DNA of 34,084 nt, taken from an uncultured Bacteroidota bacterium. GTDB taxonomy: Bacteria; Bacteroidota; Bacteroidia; Chitinophagales; Chitinophagaceae. This document shows positions 15,407 through 22,644 of the stretch, one piece after another. The notes beneath the pieces were generated by a model. That model ran no database searches. It was not told the origin of the DNA and saw only the letters and a program-made list of their open reading frames with translations. The number at the start of each line of letters is the position of its first letter. Position 1 is the stretch's first letter. The stretch covers positions 1-34,084 of the forward strand of contig CAIYTT010000195.1 of NCBI GenBank assembly GCA_903929195.1. Direction: 5' to 3'. Position numbers and translations under genes: made by a program.

Positions 15407-17803
15407 CTAAGCAATTTTATAAAGTTCGTTTTCTAGTTCCTTTACAGCATTCAAATAAATTTCTTTGCTGCCAAATTCTTTAATAATTTCTACCGGCGAC
15501 CCGAATTCATCAAATGGTTTCACCCTCAATACTTCAATGTTTTCAATATTGGCAACCCCTTCATCGGCATATTTATCCAATAAAGCTTCCAATACCTTTT
15601 TCGTTTGCTCACCATATTTTGTAAAGTAGTTGCGCTTCTTCACATTATTGGCTCTTTCCTTTCTGGTCAGTGGCGGTTGGTCATAAGCTACATGGCAAAT
15701 CAGGTCAAACAGGTCAACTTTGCTATCCACAGCATCATACAAGGCTTCAACTAATATTCCCTGCTCCTGCAATTCCGCAATAATAGCTTCTTTCCTATCT
15801 GTACTGTTCCACTTATTCAAAAAGTCCTCAAGAGTGGCATACTTACCCTTAATAATTTCTTTGGTATGGTCTTTTAAGCTGGTAGTTATTGGCTTACCCG
15901 AATAGTCAAAATACATTTCCCTGCTGATCAATACAGATACATCAACCCCATTCACATACACCTTCTCACGCTCACTTACAAACGATCCATCAGCTTCCAA
16001 TCCATCAGGATAGCGCAAACTTACTTTCCTGAATTTTACTTCCTCACCCGTTTCTTCATCAATTGCCGTTAGTGAACCATCTTCTTCTTCCGTTATCACA
16101 AACGAAAGATCATCATCCTGCCCAACCGGTTTTATGCGTATAGGTTCACCGTCAAAATCTTTATCCGCAAACAAATCGGTTGCATTTCTAAAGTCAAGAA
16201 TAGTAAAATACAGTTTATTAAAATCTTCTTTTATTCTCGTTCCCCTGCCAATTATTTGCTTGAATTTGGTCATGGAGTTAATATTGGCATCTAATACTAT
16301 TACTTTGCAAGTCTGTGCATCTACACCGGTTGTCATTAATTCCGATGTTACTGCAATAACAGGGTATTTTTGTTCGGGGTCAATAAAATTATCCAGCTCT
16401 CTTTTGCCTTCGTCATTGTCGCCGGTAATTTGCATTACATATTTATAATTGTCTGCAACCAAATCGGCATTTTGTATGGCAATTGCCGAACGCATTCTTT
16501 CAGCATGGTCAATATCTGCACAGAAAATAATTGTTTTAGCAAACCGGTCATAACCCTTTAAAAACTCGCTCACCTTCATGGCCACTATATCCGTCCTTTC
16601 ATCAATCACCAGATTTTTGTCATAGTCTCTCCGGTTGTATTGCCTGTCGTCAACAGGTTTACCGGTTTTGTCTAATTTACCTTTTTCGGGTCTCCATCCC
16701 TCCAGATCAACATTTAAGCCTATCCTTATTACCCGGTAAGGTGCTAGAAAGCCATCATTAATACCTTGCTTTAAAGAATAAGTATATAACGGAGTACCGA
16801 AATAATCAATATTACTTACTTCCTTTGTTTCCTTGGGTGTGGCGGTTAAACCAATATGAGTTGCTTTTTTGAAGTGGGTCAATATTTCCCTCCAAGCACT
16901 ATCTTCTTTAGCACTCCCCCTATGGCACTCATCTATAATGATCAAATCAAAAAACTCAGGAGAAAATTGTTTGTATATATTGCTAATGTCTTCGCTACCC
17001 GTAAGCCCCTGATATAATGCCAAATATATCTCATAGCTTTTATCAACTTCCCTGTGTTTTACAACAGTCATTTTGTCTTTAAAGTGCTTAAAATCTCCCC
17101 TGCGGGTTTGGTCTATCAATGCATTACGGTCAGCCAGAAATAAGATTCTTTTTTTGGTGCCGCTTTTCCATAACCTATGTATAATCTGGAATGCAGTATA
17201 AGTTTTGCCGGTACCTGTTGCCATAACCAACAAAATCCGGTCTTGTCCTTTAGCAATAGCCTCTACCGTTCTATTGATGGCTATCTGCTGGTAATACCTT
17301 GGTTTACGGTCGGTACCATCAAAGTAGTAATCTTGCAACACAATCTTTTCTTCGCTTCTAGTTTTTATACCCTTGAACTTTTTATATTTTTCCCAAAGTT
17401 CGTCAGGGGTAGGAAATTGGTTAATGGCAAGTTCTGTTTCTATAATACCACCAGCATCAGACCTATCATGAAATAAAAAACCATCACCATTACTACTAAA
17501 CACACAAGGAATATCTAATATCTTAGCATACTCAAGAGCCTGTTGAATACCTGCTCTTACCGAGTGTTTATTGTCCTTAGCCTCAATAATCGCAATTGGG
17601 ATATTGGGTTTGTAGTATAAAATGTAATCCGCTCTCTTTTTAGTGCCTCTTGTGGTAATTCTACCCTTTACAAAAATCTTTCCGTCGGTAAACGTAACCT
17701 CTTCTAATAACTGCTTATGTTTATCCCAACCTGCACTTTCAATCGCCGGTGTTATAAACTTAGTACATATATCACGTTCAGAAAGTGTTTTTTTGTCTTG
17801 CAT
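15407..17803 (-). CDS. hsdR: Type I restriction endonuclease/translocase subunit HsdR
   Basis: The 798-residue protein starts with the HsdR nuclease domain (RADYIL with Asp59, then IIEAK with Glu74 and Lys76). The two RecA-like motor domains follow: Walker A ATGTGKT (195-201), DECH motif II (291-294), and GLTATPKET motif III about 23 residues later. A second motor domain has the TGVDAQTCKVIVLDANINS and IIGRGTRI motifs. The C-terminal part is of the EcoEI type, which contacts HsdM/HsdS. It pumps and cuts unmodified DNA when assembled with the methylase core. It is the first gene of the minus-strand locus, with a promoter box close to its start. The length is normal for EcoEI-like R subunits. 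Confidence 0.96.
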   Translation of the reverse strand: MQDKKTLSERDICTKFITPAIESAGWDKHKQLLEEVTFTDGKIFVKGRITTRGTKKRADYILYYKPNIPIAIIEAKDNKHSVRAGIQQALEYAKILDIPCVFSSNGDGFLFHDRSDAGGIIETELAINQFPTPDELWEKYKKFKGIKTRSEEKIVLQDYYFDGTDRKPRYYQQIAINRTVEAIAKGQDRILLVMATGTGKTYTAFQIIHRLWKSGTKKRILFLADRNALIDQTRRGDFKHFKDKMTVVKHREVDKSYEIYLALYQGLTGSEDISNIYKQFSPEFFDLIIIDECHRGSAKEDSAWREILTHFKKATHIGLTATPKETKEVSNIDYFGTPLYTYSLKQGINDGFLAPYRVIRIGLNVDLEGWRPEKGKLDKTGKPVDDRQYNRRDYDKNLVIDERTDIVAMKVSEFLKGYDRFAKTIIFCADIDHAERMRSAIAIQNADLVADNYKYVMQITGDNDEGKRELDNFIDPEQKYPVIAVTSELMTTGVDAQTCKVIVLDANINSMTKFKQIIGRGTRIKEDFNKLYFTILDFRNATDLFADKDFDGEPIRIKPVGQDDDLSFVITEEEDGSLTAIDEETGEEVKFRKVSLRYPDGLEADGSFVSEREKVYVNGVDVSVLISREMYFDYSGKPITTSLKDHTKEIIKGKYATLEDFLNKWNSTDRKEAIIAELQEQGILVEALYDAVDSKVDLFDLICHVAYDQPPLTRKERANNVKKRNYFTKYGEQTKKVLEALLDKYADEGVANIENIEVLRVKPFDEFGSPVEIIKEFGSKEIYLNAVKELENELYKIA

Positions 17804-17819
17804 CTGGTTATGATTCGTA

Positions 17820-17846
17820 CAAATATAATAAATTTAACGATAACAA
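17820..17846 (-). promoter_or_regulatory. Putative promoter of the hsdR-led operon
   Basis: On the minus strand TATATTTG (complement of 17820-17827) fits TAnnTTTG, with a TTG (complement of 17844-17846) 16 bases upstream, somewhat closer than the usual 19-20. Transcription would start about 13 bases before the hsdR ATG. Confidence 0.5.
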
Positions 17847-17877
17847 TATGCATTTAAAGAAATAGTAGCTATAAAAA

Positions 17878-17902
17878 TTATATAGGCTTACCTATATCTA
17901 CT
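17878..17902 (+). repeat. Right flank repeats of the R-M locus and a small palindrome
   Basis: TTATATAGGCT (17878-17888) repeats the left flank directly (10509-10519). CTATATCTACT (17892-17902) is the inverse of 10586-10596. In addition ATATAGG-CTTA-CCTATAT (17880-17897) is a perfect small palindrome. The two matching sequences overlap the palindrome. Confidence 0.35.
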
Positions 17903-17978
17903 ATCTACAAAATATTGCGTAAATACTTATTTAACTCAAATTGGGAGCGTTTTCTAAATTCTAAACCAATATTAAACA

Positions 17979-18011
17979 AAAAAGGCAACCTAAAATATAG
18001 ATTGCCTTTTT
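17979..18011 (-). terminator. Rho-independent terminator of the alpha operon (after rplQ)
   Basis: AAAAAGGCAA (17979-17988) pairs with TTGCCTTTTT (18002-18011) around a 13-base loop. Read on the minus strand the stem ends in TTTTTTTGTTT. It lies 18 bases after the rplQ stop. Confidence 0.8.
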
Positions 18012-18028
18012 CAATATATATATAAGAA

Positions 18029-18616
18029 TTATAACGTAGTTGTTTCTTCGCTATTTGTTTCGTCAGTAGTAGAATCAGTCTCTGTTGTTGTTTCTGCAAT
18101 AGGAGCATCAGTAAGTTCTTCAGCTATAATTGGCTCTTCAAAAACTTCTGTTGTTGTTTCTGTAGTTGGCTCTGCTTTCTTAGCAGCACCACTTCTACGG
18201 CTTCTGCGGGTTTTCTTAGCAGCACCGGCAGCAGCATCAGCCTCTTTACCGTAAATTGTATTAAAATCAACTAATTCTATCATTGCCATATCAGCAGCAT
18301 CACCTGCACGACGAGGTAATTTAATAATACGAGTATATCCACCGGGTCTGTCTGCAACTTTATCGCTAATAACACCAAAAAGCTCTTTAATAGCTTCTTT
18401 TTCTTGTAAATAACTAAATACAACACGACGATTGTTCATATTGTCTTCTTTACAACGAGTTATAAGTGGTTCGGCATAAACACGCAAAGATTTTGCTTTA
18501 GCCAATGTTGTAATAATACGCTTATGTTCTATAAGCTGGCAGGTTAAATTGCTAAGCAATGCTGCGCGATGTGAGGCTGTACGGCCTAAATTTTTAATCT
18601 TGTCTCCGTGACGCAT
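18029..18616 (-). CDS. rplQ: 50S ribosomal protein L17 (bL17) with long acidic/Ala-rich tail
   Basis: The first about 120 residues are a standard bL17: start [34 protein letters not shown], and [28 protein letters not shown] near 92-119. The remaining about 75 residues are a tail with a basic patch [14 protein letters not shown], then a Thr/Glu-rich run to the end. Bacteroidota L17 proteins commonly have such tails, while the E. coli protein stops at 127 residues. It is the last gene of the alpha cluster. An AGGAGG lies 19 bases before the ATG, too far for normal SD pairing. A strong hairpin separates it from rpoA. Confidence 0.97.
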   Translation of the reverse strand: MRHGDKIKNLGRTASHRAALLSNLTCQLIEHKRIITTLAKAKSLRVYAEPLITRCKEDNMNNRRVVFSYLQEKEAIKELFGVISDKVADRPGGYTRIIKLPRRAGDAADMAMIELVDFNTIYGKEADAAAGAAKKTRRSRRSGAAKKAEPTTETTTEVFEEPIIAEELTDAPIAETTTETDSTTDETNSEETTTL

Positions 18617-18676
18617 GACGATTGTTTGTTTTATGCCTCCTACCGTGTCAGGAATTAGAAGGCTATTAAAAAGAAA

Positions 18677-18715
18677 AAACTGAAAGTCAAAAAATTATTT
18701 TTTGACTTTCAGTTT
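18677..18715 (-). terminator. Terminator-like hairpin between rpoA and rplQ
   Basis: An 18-bp perfect stem (18677-18694 with 18698-18715; the core is ACTGAAAGTCAA) closes a 3-base loop 13 bp after the rpoA stop. On the minus strand the stem runs straight into TTTTTTCTTTTT, so it looks like an intrinsic terminator inside the operon, perhaps a partial one that lowers rplQ relative to rpoA, or an RNA-processing site. Confidence 0.65.
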
Positions 18716-18728
18716 CCGTATTTGTAAA

Positions 18729-19727
18729 TTAATCTTCTCCTCTTCTAAATTTATTAATATCCATTCCGAAATAAAGACCACGTTCGTGTAGTACTTGTTC
18801 AATTTCAGACAAAGATTTCTGTCCGAAATTACGGAACTTCATTAATTCCTCTTGTGTATATTGAACTAATTCGCTTAATGAATTAATTTTTGCTGCTTTT
18901 AAGCAATTAAATGCACGTACCGAAAGTTCTAAATCTTCTAATGGTGTATTTAATACTTTACGTACCAATAATGTTTCTTCATCTACAATCGCTTCTTTTT
19001 CTTCGCGTTTTGTTTCTAAAGAAATATTTTCGTCTGTAATAATCATTAGGTGCTGTATAAGAATTTTAGAAGCTTCTTTTACTGCAAATTCCGGGTGAAT
19101 TGTACCGTCTGTAATAACTTCCATTATTAATTTCTCAAAGTCGGTACGTTGTTCAACGCGGGTATTTTCTATTGTATATTTTACATTCTTTATAGGTGTG
19201 TAAATAGAATCGATAGCAATAAAGCCTAAAGGTGCATCCATAGGTCTGTTGTCCTCTGCGGGTACATAACCTCTGCCTTTACCTATATACATTTCTATAT
19301 GCATTACTGTACCCGGGTGCATATTGCAAATAACTAAATCCGGATTCATAATCTGGAAATTCTGCAATACATCGGTAATCATACCGGCAGTAAATACTTC
19401 TTTACCTTTAATTACAAGCTCTATTTTGTCGCCTTGAAAGTCTCCTACTTCAGCCATCGCCTTCATACGAACTTGCTTTAAGTTAAGGATAATTTCAGTA
19501 ACGTCTTCAAGAACACCTTTAATGGTTGCGAACTCATGGTCTGCACCGGGAATTCTGATTGCTGTAATAGCATACCCTTCAAGTGAGGACAGCAATACGC
19601 GGCGTAATGCGTTACCAATGGTAACACCGTAACCCGGCTCCAAAGGGCGGAACTCAAACTGCGCTTCAAAATCGTTCGTTTTCTGAAGCACTATCTTATC
19701 CGGTTTTTGGAAATTTAAAATAGCCAT
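18729..19727 (-). CDS. rpoA: DNA-directed RNA polymerase subunit alpha
   Basis: This is a full-length alpha subunit (332 residues). The N-terminal assembly domain has FEFRPLEPGYGVTIGNALRRVLLSSLEGYAIT and the insert domain follows; a linker is near 225-250. The C-terminal domain has LSVRAFNCLKAAKINSLSELVQYTQEELMKFRNFGQKSLSEIEQ, the pair of helix-hairpin-helix motifs that bind UP elements and activators. The dimer nucleates core polymerase assembly. It sits between rpsD (90 bp upstream) and rplQ as in most bacteria. Confidence 0.98.
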   Translation of the reverse strand: MAILNFQKPDKIVLQKTNDFEAQFEFRPLEPGYGVTIGNALRRVLLSSLEGYAITAIRIPGADHEFATIKGVLEDVTEIILNLKQVRMKAMAEVGDFQGDKIELVIKGKEVFTAGMITDVLQNFQIMNPDLVICNMHPGTVMHIEMYIGKGRGYVPAEDNRPMDAPLGFIAIDSIYTPIKNVKYTIENTRVEQRTDFEKLIMEVITDGTIHPEFAVKEASKILIQHLMIITDENISLETKREEKEAIVDEETLLVRKVLNTPLEDLELSVRAFNCLKAAKINSLSELVQYTQEELMKFRNFGQKSLSEIEQVLHERGLYFGMDINKFRRGED

Positions 19728-19817
19728 ACTATATAATATTTATTTTTGTTATTTTTTAATGCTGCTTAGGTTATTTGTATCCGTAACAGGTATTATTATT
19801 TTGGTAAAGATAAACTA

Positions 19818-20423
19818 CTATTTAGAATATAACTCTACTATTAGCTGTTCTTTAATATTTTCAGGTACCATATCTCTTTCCGGGTGAGATAAATAAACAC
19901 CTTTCATATCTTTTTCATTCCATTCAACCCAGTTTATTTTTACGTTTTTACCACGTATCATGCCTACTACGGTTGTATTTACTTTACTTTTCGGCTTTAA
20001 TTCAATTTCATCACCCGGGCGTAATGTGTAAGATGGAATATTTACTATTTCACCATTAACCATTATATGCTTGTGAGATACTAATTGACGTGCAGCCGGG
20101 CGTGTAGGTGCAATACCCATACGGTATATTGTATTGTCTAAACGTGCTTCAAGTAATTTAATAAGGTTTTCACCGGTTGCTCCTTTTAAACGAGAAGCTT
20201 CAACATAGGTGTTTGCAAATTGCTTTTCAAGAAGCCCGTAAGTATATTTTGCTTTTTGCTTTTCTTTTAACTGAATTGCATACTCACTCGATGTTTTACG
20301 TTTCTTGGTAGGCCCGTGCATTCCGGGCGGATTACTGTTTTTACTAAGGCTTTTGCCCGAACCTAATATTGGTTCTCCAAATATGCGGCAAATCCTGTTT
20401 TTGGGTCCTGTATAACGTGCCAT
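19818..20423 (-). CDS. rpsD: 30S ribosomal protein S4 (uS4)
   Basis: This is a complete 201-residue uS4: N-terminal MARYTGPKNRICRIFGEPI, then the S4 RNA-binding motif RLDNTIYRMGIAPTRPAARQLVSHKHIMVNGEIVNIPSYTLRPGDEI (about 92-138). It lacks the zinc-binding cysteine cluster found in some bacteria (a single Cys12 is present). It binds 16S rRNA early in assembly and in several phyla also represses its own operon by binding mRNA. A 9-bp stem-loop just before the start could serve such a role. Confidence 0.98.
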   Translation of the reverse strand: MARYTGPKNRICRIFGEPILGSGKSLSKNSNPPGMHGPTKKRKTSSEYAIQLKEKQKAKYTYGLLEKQFANTYVEASRLKGATGENLIKLLEARLDNTIYRMGIAPTRPAARQLVSHKHIMVNGEIVNIPSYTLRPGDEIELKPKSKVNTTVVGMIRGKNVKINWVEWNEKDMKGVYLSHPERDMVPENIKEQLIVELYSK

Positions 20424-20424
20424 A

Positions 20425-20466
20425 ACGATTTTTTGTTTTTGCTGCTTCGTCTCCTATAAAAATCGT
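20425..20466 (-). promoter_or_regulatory. Stem-loop in the rpsD leader enclosing an AGGAGA
   Basis: ACGATTTTT (20425-20433) and AAAAATCGT (20458-20466) form a 9-bp perfect stem directly upstream of the rpsD ATG. The 24-base loop holds AGGAGA (complement of 20450-20455), 26 bases from the start. The same tail, AAAACAAAnAATCGT before ATG with AGGAG upstream, recurs in the rplQ leader. It may be a ribosomal protein regulatory structure. Confidence 0.35.
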
Positions 20467-20529
20467 AAAATCCGATCCGAAACAGCTATTAAGAAAAAAA
20501 ATTTACTATATTAATATATTAATCTAAAA

Positions 20530-20949
20530 TTATACTCTACGTTTTTTAGCCGGGCGACAACCATTATGCGGCAAAGGAGTAACATCTTGAATTGAAGTAA
20601 CTTCGATACCTGAATTGTTAAGTGCTCTTATTGCACCCTCACGACCCGAACCCGGACCTTTTACAAATACATCTGCTTTTTTCATGCCTGCATCTGTTGC
20701 TACTTTTGCACAGTCTTGTGCTGCCATTTGTGCAGCATAAGGTGTATTTTTCTTAGAACCTCTGAAACCCATTTTACCGGCAGAAGACCAAGAAATAACT
20801 TGCCCTGTTTTGTTAGTAATACTAACAATAATGTTGTTAAAGGTAGCATTGACATGTACATCTCCATGTGTGTCAATTTTAACTACTCGCTTTTTAGCAA
20901 CTACTTTTGCTGAAGCTTGATTTTTTGCTGATGATGACGCTTTTGCCAT
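20530..20949 (-). CDS. rpsK: 30S ribosomal protein S11 (uS11)
   Basis: The 139-residue uS11 has a Lys/Ala-rich N-terminal extension (about 1-25), then the conserved core [43 protein letters not shown]. The C-terminus [26 protein letters not shown] is diagnostic. It is part of the 30S platform near the mRNA exit. It lies in the alpha cluster between rpsM and rpsD. Confidence 0.98.
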   Translation of the reverse strand: MAKASSSAKNQASAKVVAKKRVVKIDTHGDVHVNATFNNIIVSITNKTGQVISWSSAGKMGFRGSKKNTPYAAQMAAQDCAKVATDAGMKKADVFVKGPGSGREGAIRALNNSGIEVTSIQDVTPLPHNGCRPAKKRRV

Positions 20950-21038
20950 TTTCTGTTTTAAATAAGGTAATCAATATTTTAACAAGCAATCTGCATAAAA
21001 ATAGAACTAAAATTAGGAATTCTATTGCTATACAAATC

Positions 21039-21085
21039 TTTACCATTCCTCCCCGTAACACCCAAACGGATCCGGCAATGGTAAA
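21039..21085 (-). promoter_or_regulatory. Stem-loop between rpsM and rpsK
   Basis: TTTACCATT (21039-21047) pairs with AATGGTAAA (21077-21085). The 29-base loop is richer in G+C and contains an inner CCGT/ACGG pair (21053-21056 with 21066-21069) and, on the minus strand, GGGGAGG. It sits 6 bp after the rpsM stop codon, in the 141-bp gap before rpsK. It has no T-run, so it is more likely an RNA regulatory or processing structure than a terminator. Confidence 0.4.
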
Positions 21086-21090
21086 TTATT

Positions 21091-21471
21091 TTATTTTTTA
21101 GGTGCTTTCTTTTTACCTGCAACCGTTTTGCGTTTTCCTTTACGGGTACGGCTATTAGTACGAGTGCGTTGACCGCGTAAAGGTAACCCTTTACGATGGC
21201 GAACACCGCGATAACATGCAATATCCATAAGACGCTTAATATTCATTTGAACTTCAGAACGTAATTGTCCTTCAACTTTAAACTCGGCATTAATAATATT
21301 ACGAATAGCAGTTTGTTCTTCGTCGTTCCATTCTACTGCTTTTTTATCATAATGAACTCCTGCCTTATCAAGTATATATTGAGAAGTACTACGGCCAATA
21401 CCGTAAATATAGGTGAGTGCAATTTCACCTCTTTTGTTCTTTGGAAGGTCAATACCAGCTATACGAGCCAT
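21091..21471 (-). CDS. rpsM: 30S ribosomal protein S13 (uS13)
   Basis: A 126-residue uS13: [26 protein letters not shown] at the N-terminus, the helix-two-turn-helix region with [40 protein letters not shown], and a basic tail [10 protein letters not shown] that contacts tRNA in the P site. The length and order are normal. The start lies 96 bp after rpmJ. Confidence 0.98.
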   Translation of the reverse strand: MARIAGIDLPKNKRGEIALTYIYGIGRSTSQYILDKAGVHYDKKAVEWNDEEQTAIRNIINAEFKVEGQLRSEVQMNIKRLMDIACYRGVRHRKGLPLRGQRTRTNSRTRKGKRKTVAGKKKAPKK

Positions 21472-21567
21472 TAATATTGAAAATTTAAAATTTTAATTTA
21501 AAAATATATTTAATTATTATTGATTATATACGTTTTGAAATGATGGTATCAAAACAGCAACCTATTT

Positions 21568-21684
21568 TTACCCTTGGCGTTGTTTAAAACGTGGATTTTT
21601 TTTGTTGATGATATACAACCTACCTTTGCGGCGAACGATTTTACAATCTTCACTACGTTTTTTAATTGATGCTCTTACTTTCAT
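21568..21684 (-). CDS. rpmJ: 50S ribosomal protein L36 (bL36)
   Basis: This is a 38-residue protein: [19 protein letters not shown] at the start and ending NPRFKQRQG. It matches bL36 over its whole length. Only Cys14 of the classical four zinc ligands remains (the others are replaced, for instance the CxxC and C...H positions), so it is the zinc-independent C-minus form. It lies between infA (37 bp) and rpsM, the standard position. Confidence 0.95.
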   Translation of the reverse strand: MKVRASIKKRSEDCKIVRRKGRLYIINKKNPRFKQRQG

Positions 21685-21721
21685 GATGAAACTTGATTAA
21701 AATTTTCAAATATTATACAAA

Positions 21722-21940
21722 CTATTTATAACGATATATTATGCGTCCCCTACTTAAATCATACGGACTCATTTCAACCCCTACTTTGTCGCCGGGTAGA
21801 ATACGAATGTAGTGCATACGCATTTTACCGGATATTGTAGCCAAAATTTCATGACCATTTTCCAACCTAACTCGAAACATAGCATTAGATAATGCTTCTA
21901 CTATTGTTCCGTCTTGTTTTATTAAAGATTGCTTAGCCAT
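21722..21940 (-). CDS. infA: Translation initiation factor IF-1
   Basis: A 72-residue S1/OB-fold protein: [53 protein letters not shown], ending in [11 protein letters not shown]. It matches IF-1 throughout. It binds the A site of the 30S subunit during initiation. It is the first gene of the cluster here, with its own promoter box 14 bases upstream, and no secY or map gene precedes it. Confidence 0.98.
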   Translation of the reverse strand: MAKQSLIKQDGTIVEALSNAMFRVRLENGHEILATISGKMRMHYIRILPGDKVGVEMSPYDLSRGRIIYRYK

Positions 21941-21954
21941 ATTTTTAAGGACTG

Positions 21955-21962
21955 CAAAGGTA
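21955..21962 (-). promoter_or_regulatory. -7 promoter box of the infA-led alpha operon
   Basis: On the minus strand TACCTTTG (complement of 21955-21962) fits TAnnTTTG exactly and would start transcription about 10 bases before the infA ATG. The -33 region is T-rich, without a clear TTG. Confidence 0.55.
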
Positions 21963-22119
21963 AGGGAAAAATTTCATTTAAATAAAAAGAATTGTTAAAA
22001 TTAATAAATATTTTTTGAGGTTACCGATATTGTTTTATAAGCCTGCTTATAAAGATTATTAATTGCTTTTAAGGTTGTTTTTAGCAGTAAATGATACAAT
22101 AACCCTAAGCAAATAGTAA

Positions 22120-22557
22120 TTACTGAAATGTATATGCCTTAATATATTGCATTTTTAGATTGTTATCAGCAGCACTAACTTCATAGTATTCATTAAATGT
22201 TGTGTCTTTGTCCATTACAAAGCCTATAATATAGGTGTATGGCTTAGCACCAATTCTTATCTCCGGTATTATTTGTTCAATACCTTTTGGCATTGTAAAT
22301 TTATCTATTGTGCTAAATGTTTTATATTGTACCGCTACGTCATATATACCTTTCTCTATTTGGCTATCGGCCGAGACAGTGATTGAAAAAATAAAATGAT
22401 TCAATTTATCTTCTTCCGTTTTTAAAACCGGCATTTCCATTTTATCAATTACAGTACCCGGCATTACCGATTTAAGTTTACTTACAGTACTGTTATTATT
22501 GCAGGAACAACAATATACAGCAAATACTATTATAATAAAATAAGCATACGTTCTCAT
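22120..22557 (-). CDS. Small putative lipoprotein of unknown function
   Basis: The 145-residue protein starts with a hydrophobic segment (about 4-15) followed by a cysteine cluster CCSCN (Cys16, 17, 19), which looks like a non-standard lipobox with Cys19 as the acylated residue. The mature part is predicted to be mainly beta strand (FIFSITVSADSQIEKGIYDVAVQYKTF, YTYIIGFVMDKDTTFNEYYEVSA) and is not recognised. It lies alone between infA and the divergent M49 peptidase gene. Codon use looks like its neighbours. The reading frame and signal segment support a real gene, but no function is assigned. Confidence 0.7.
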   Translation of the reverse strand: MRTYAYFIIIVFAVYCCSCNNNSTVSKLKSVMPGTVIDKMEMPVLKTEEDKLNHFIFSITVSADSQIEKGIYDVAVQYKTFSTIDKFTMPKGIEQIIPEIRIGAKPYTYIIGFVMDKDTTFNEYYEVSAADNNLKMQYIKAYTFQ

Positions 22558-22644
22558 AAAATGTAAAATTAAGTATATCGTTTCAATCTATTTCTTAAAT
22601 TTCAAACAATTCTATTACTTTTAGCCTTATAATTATTTTTATTC

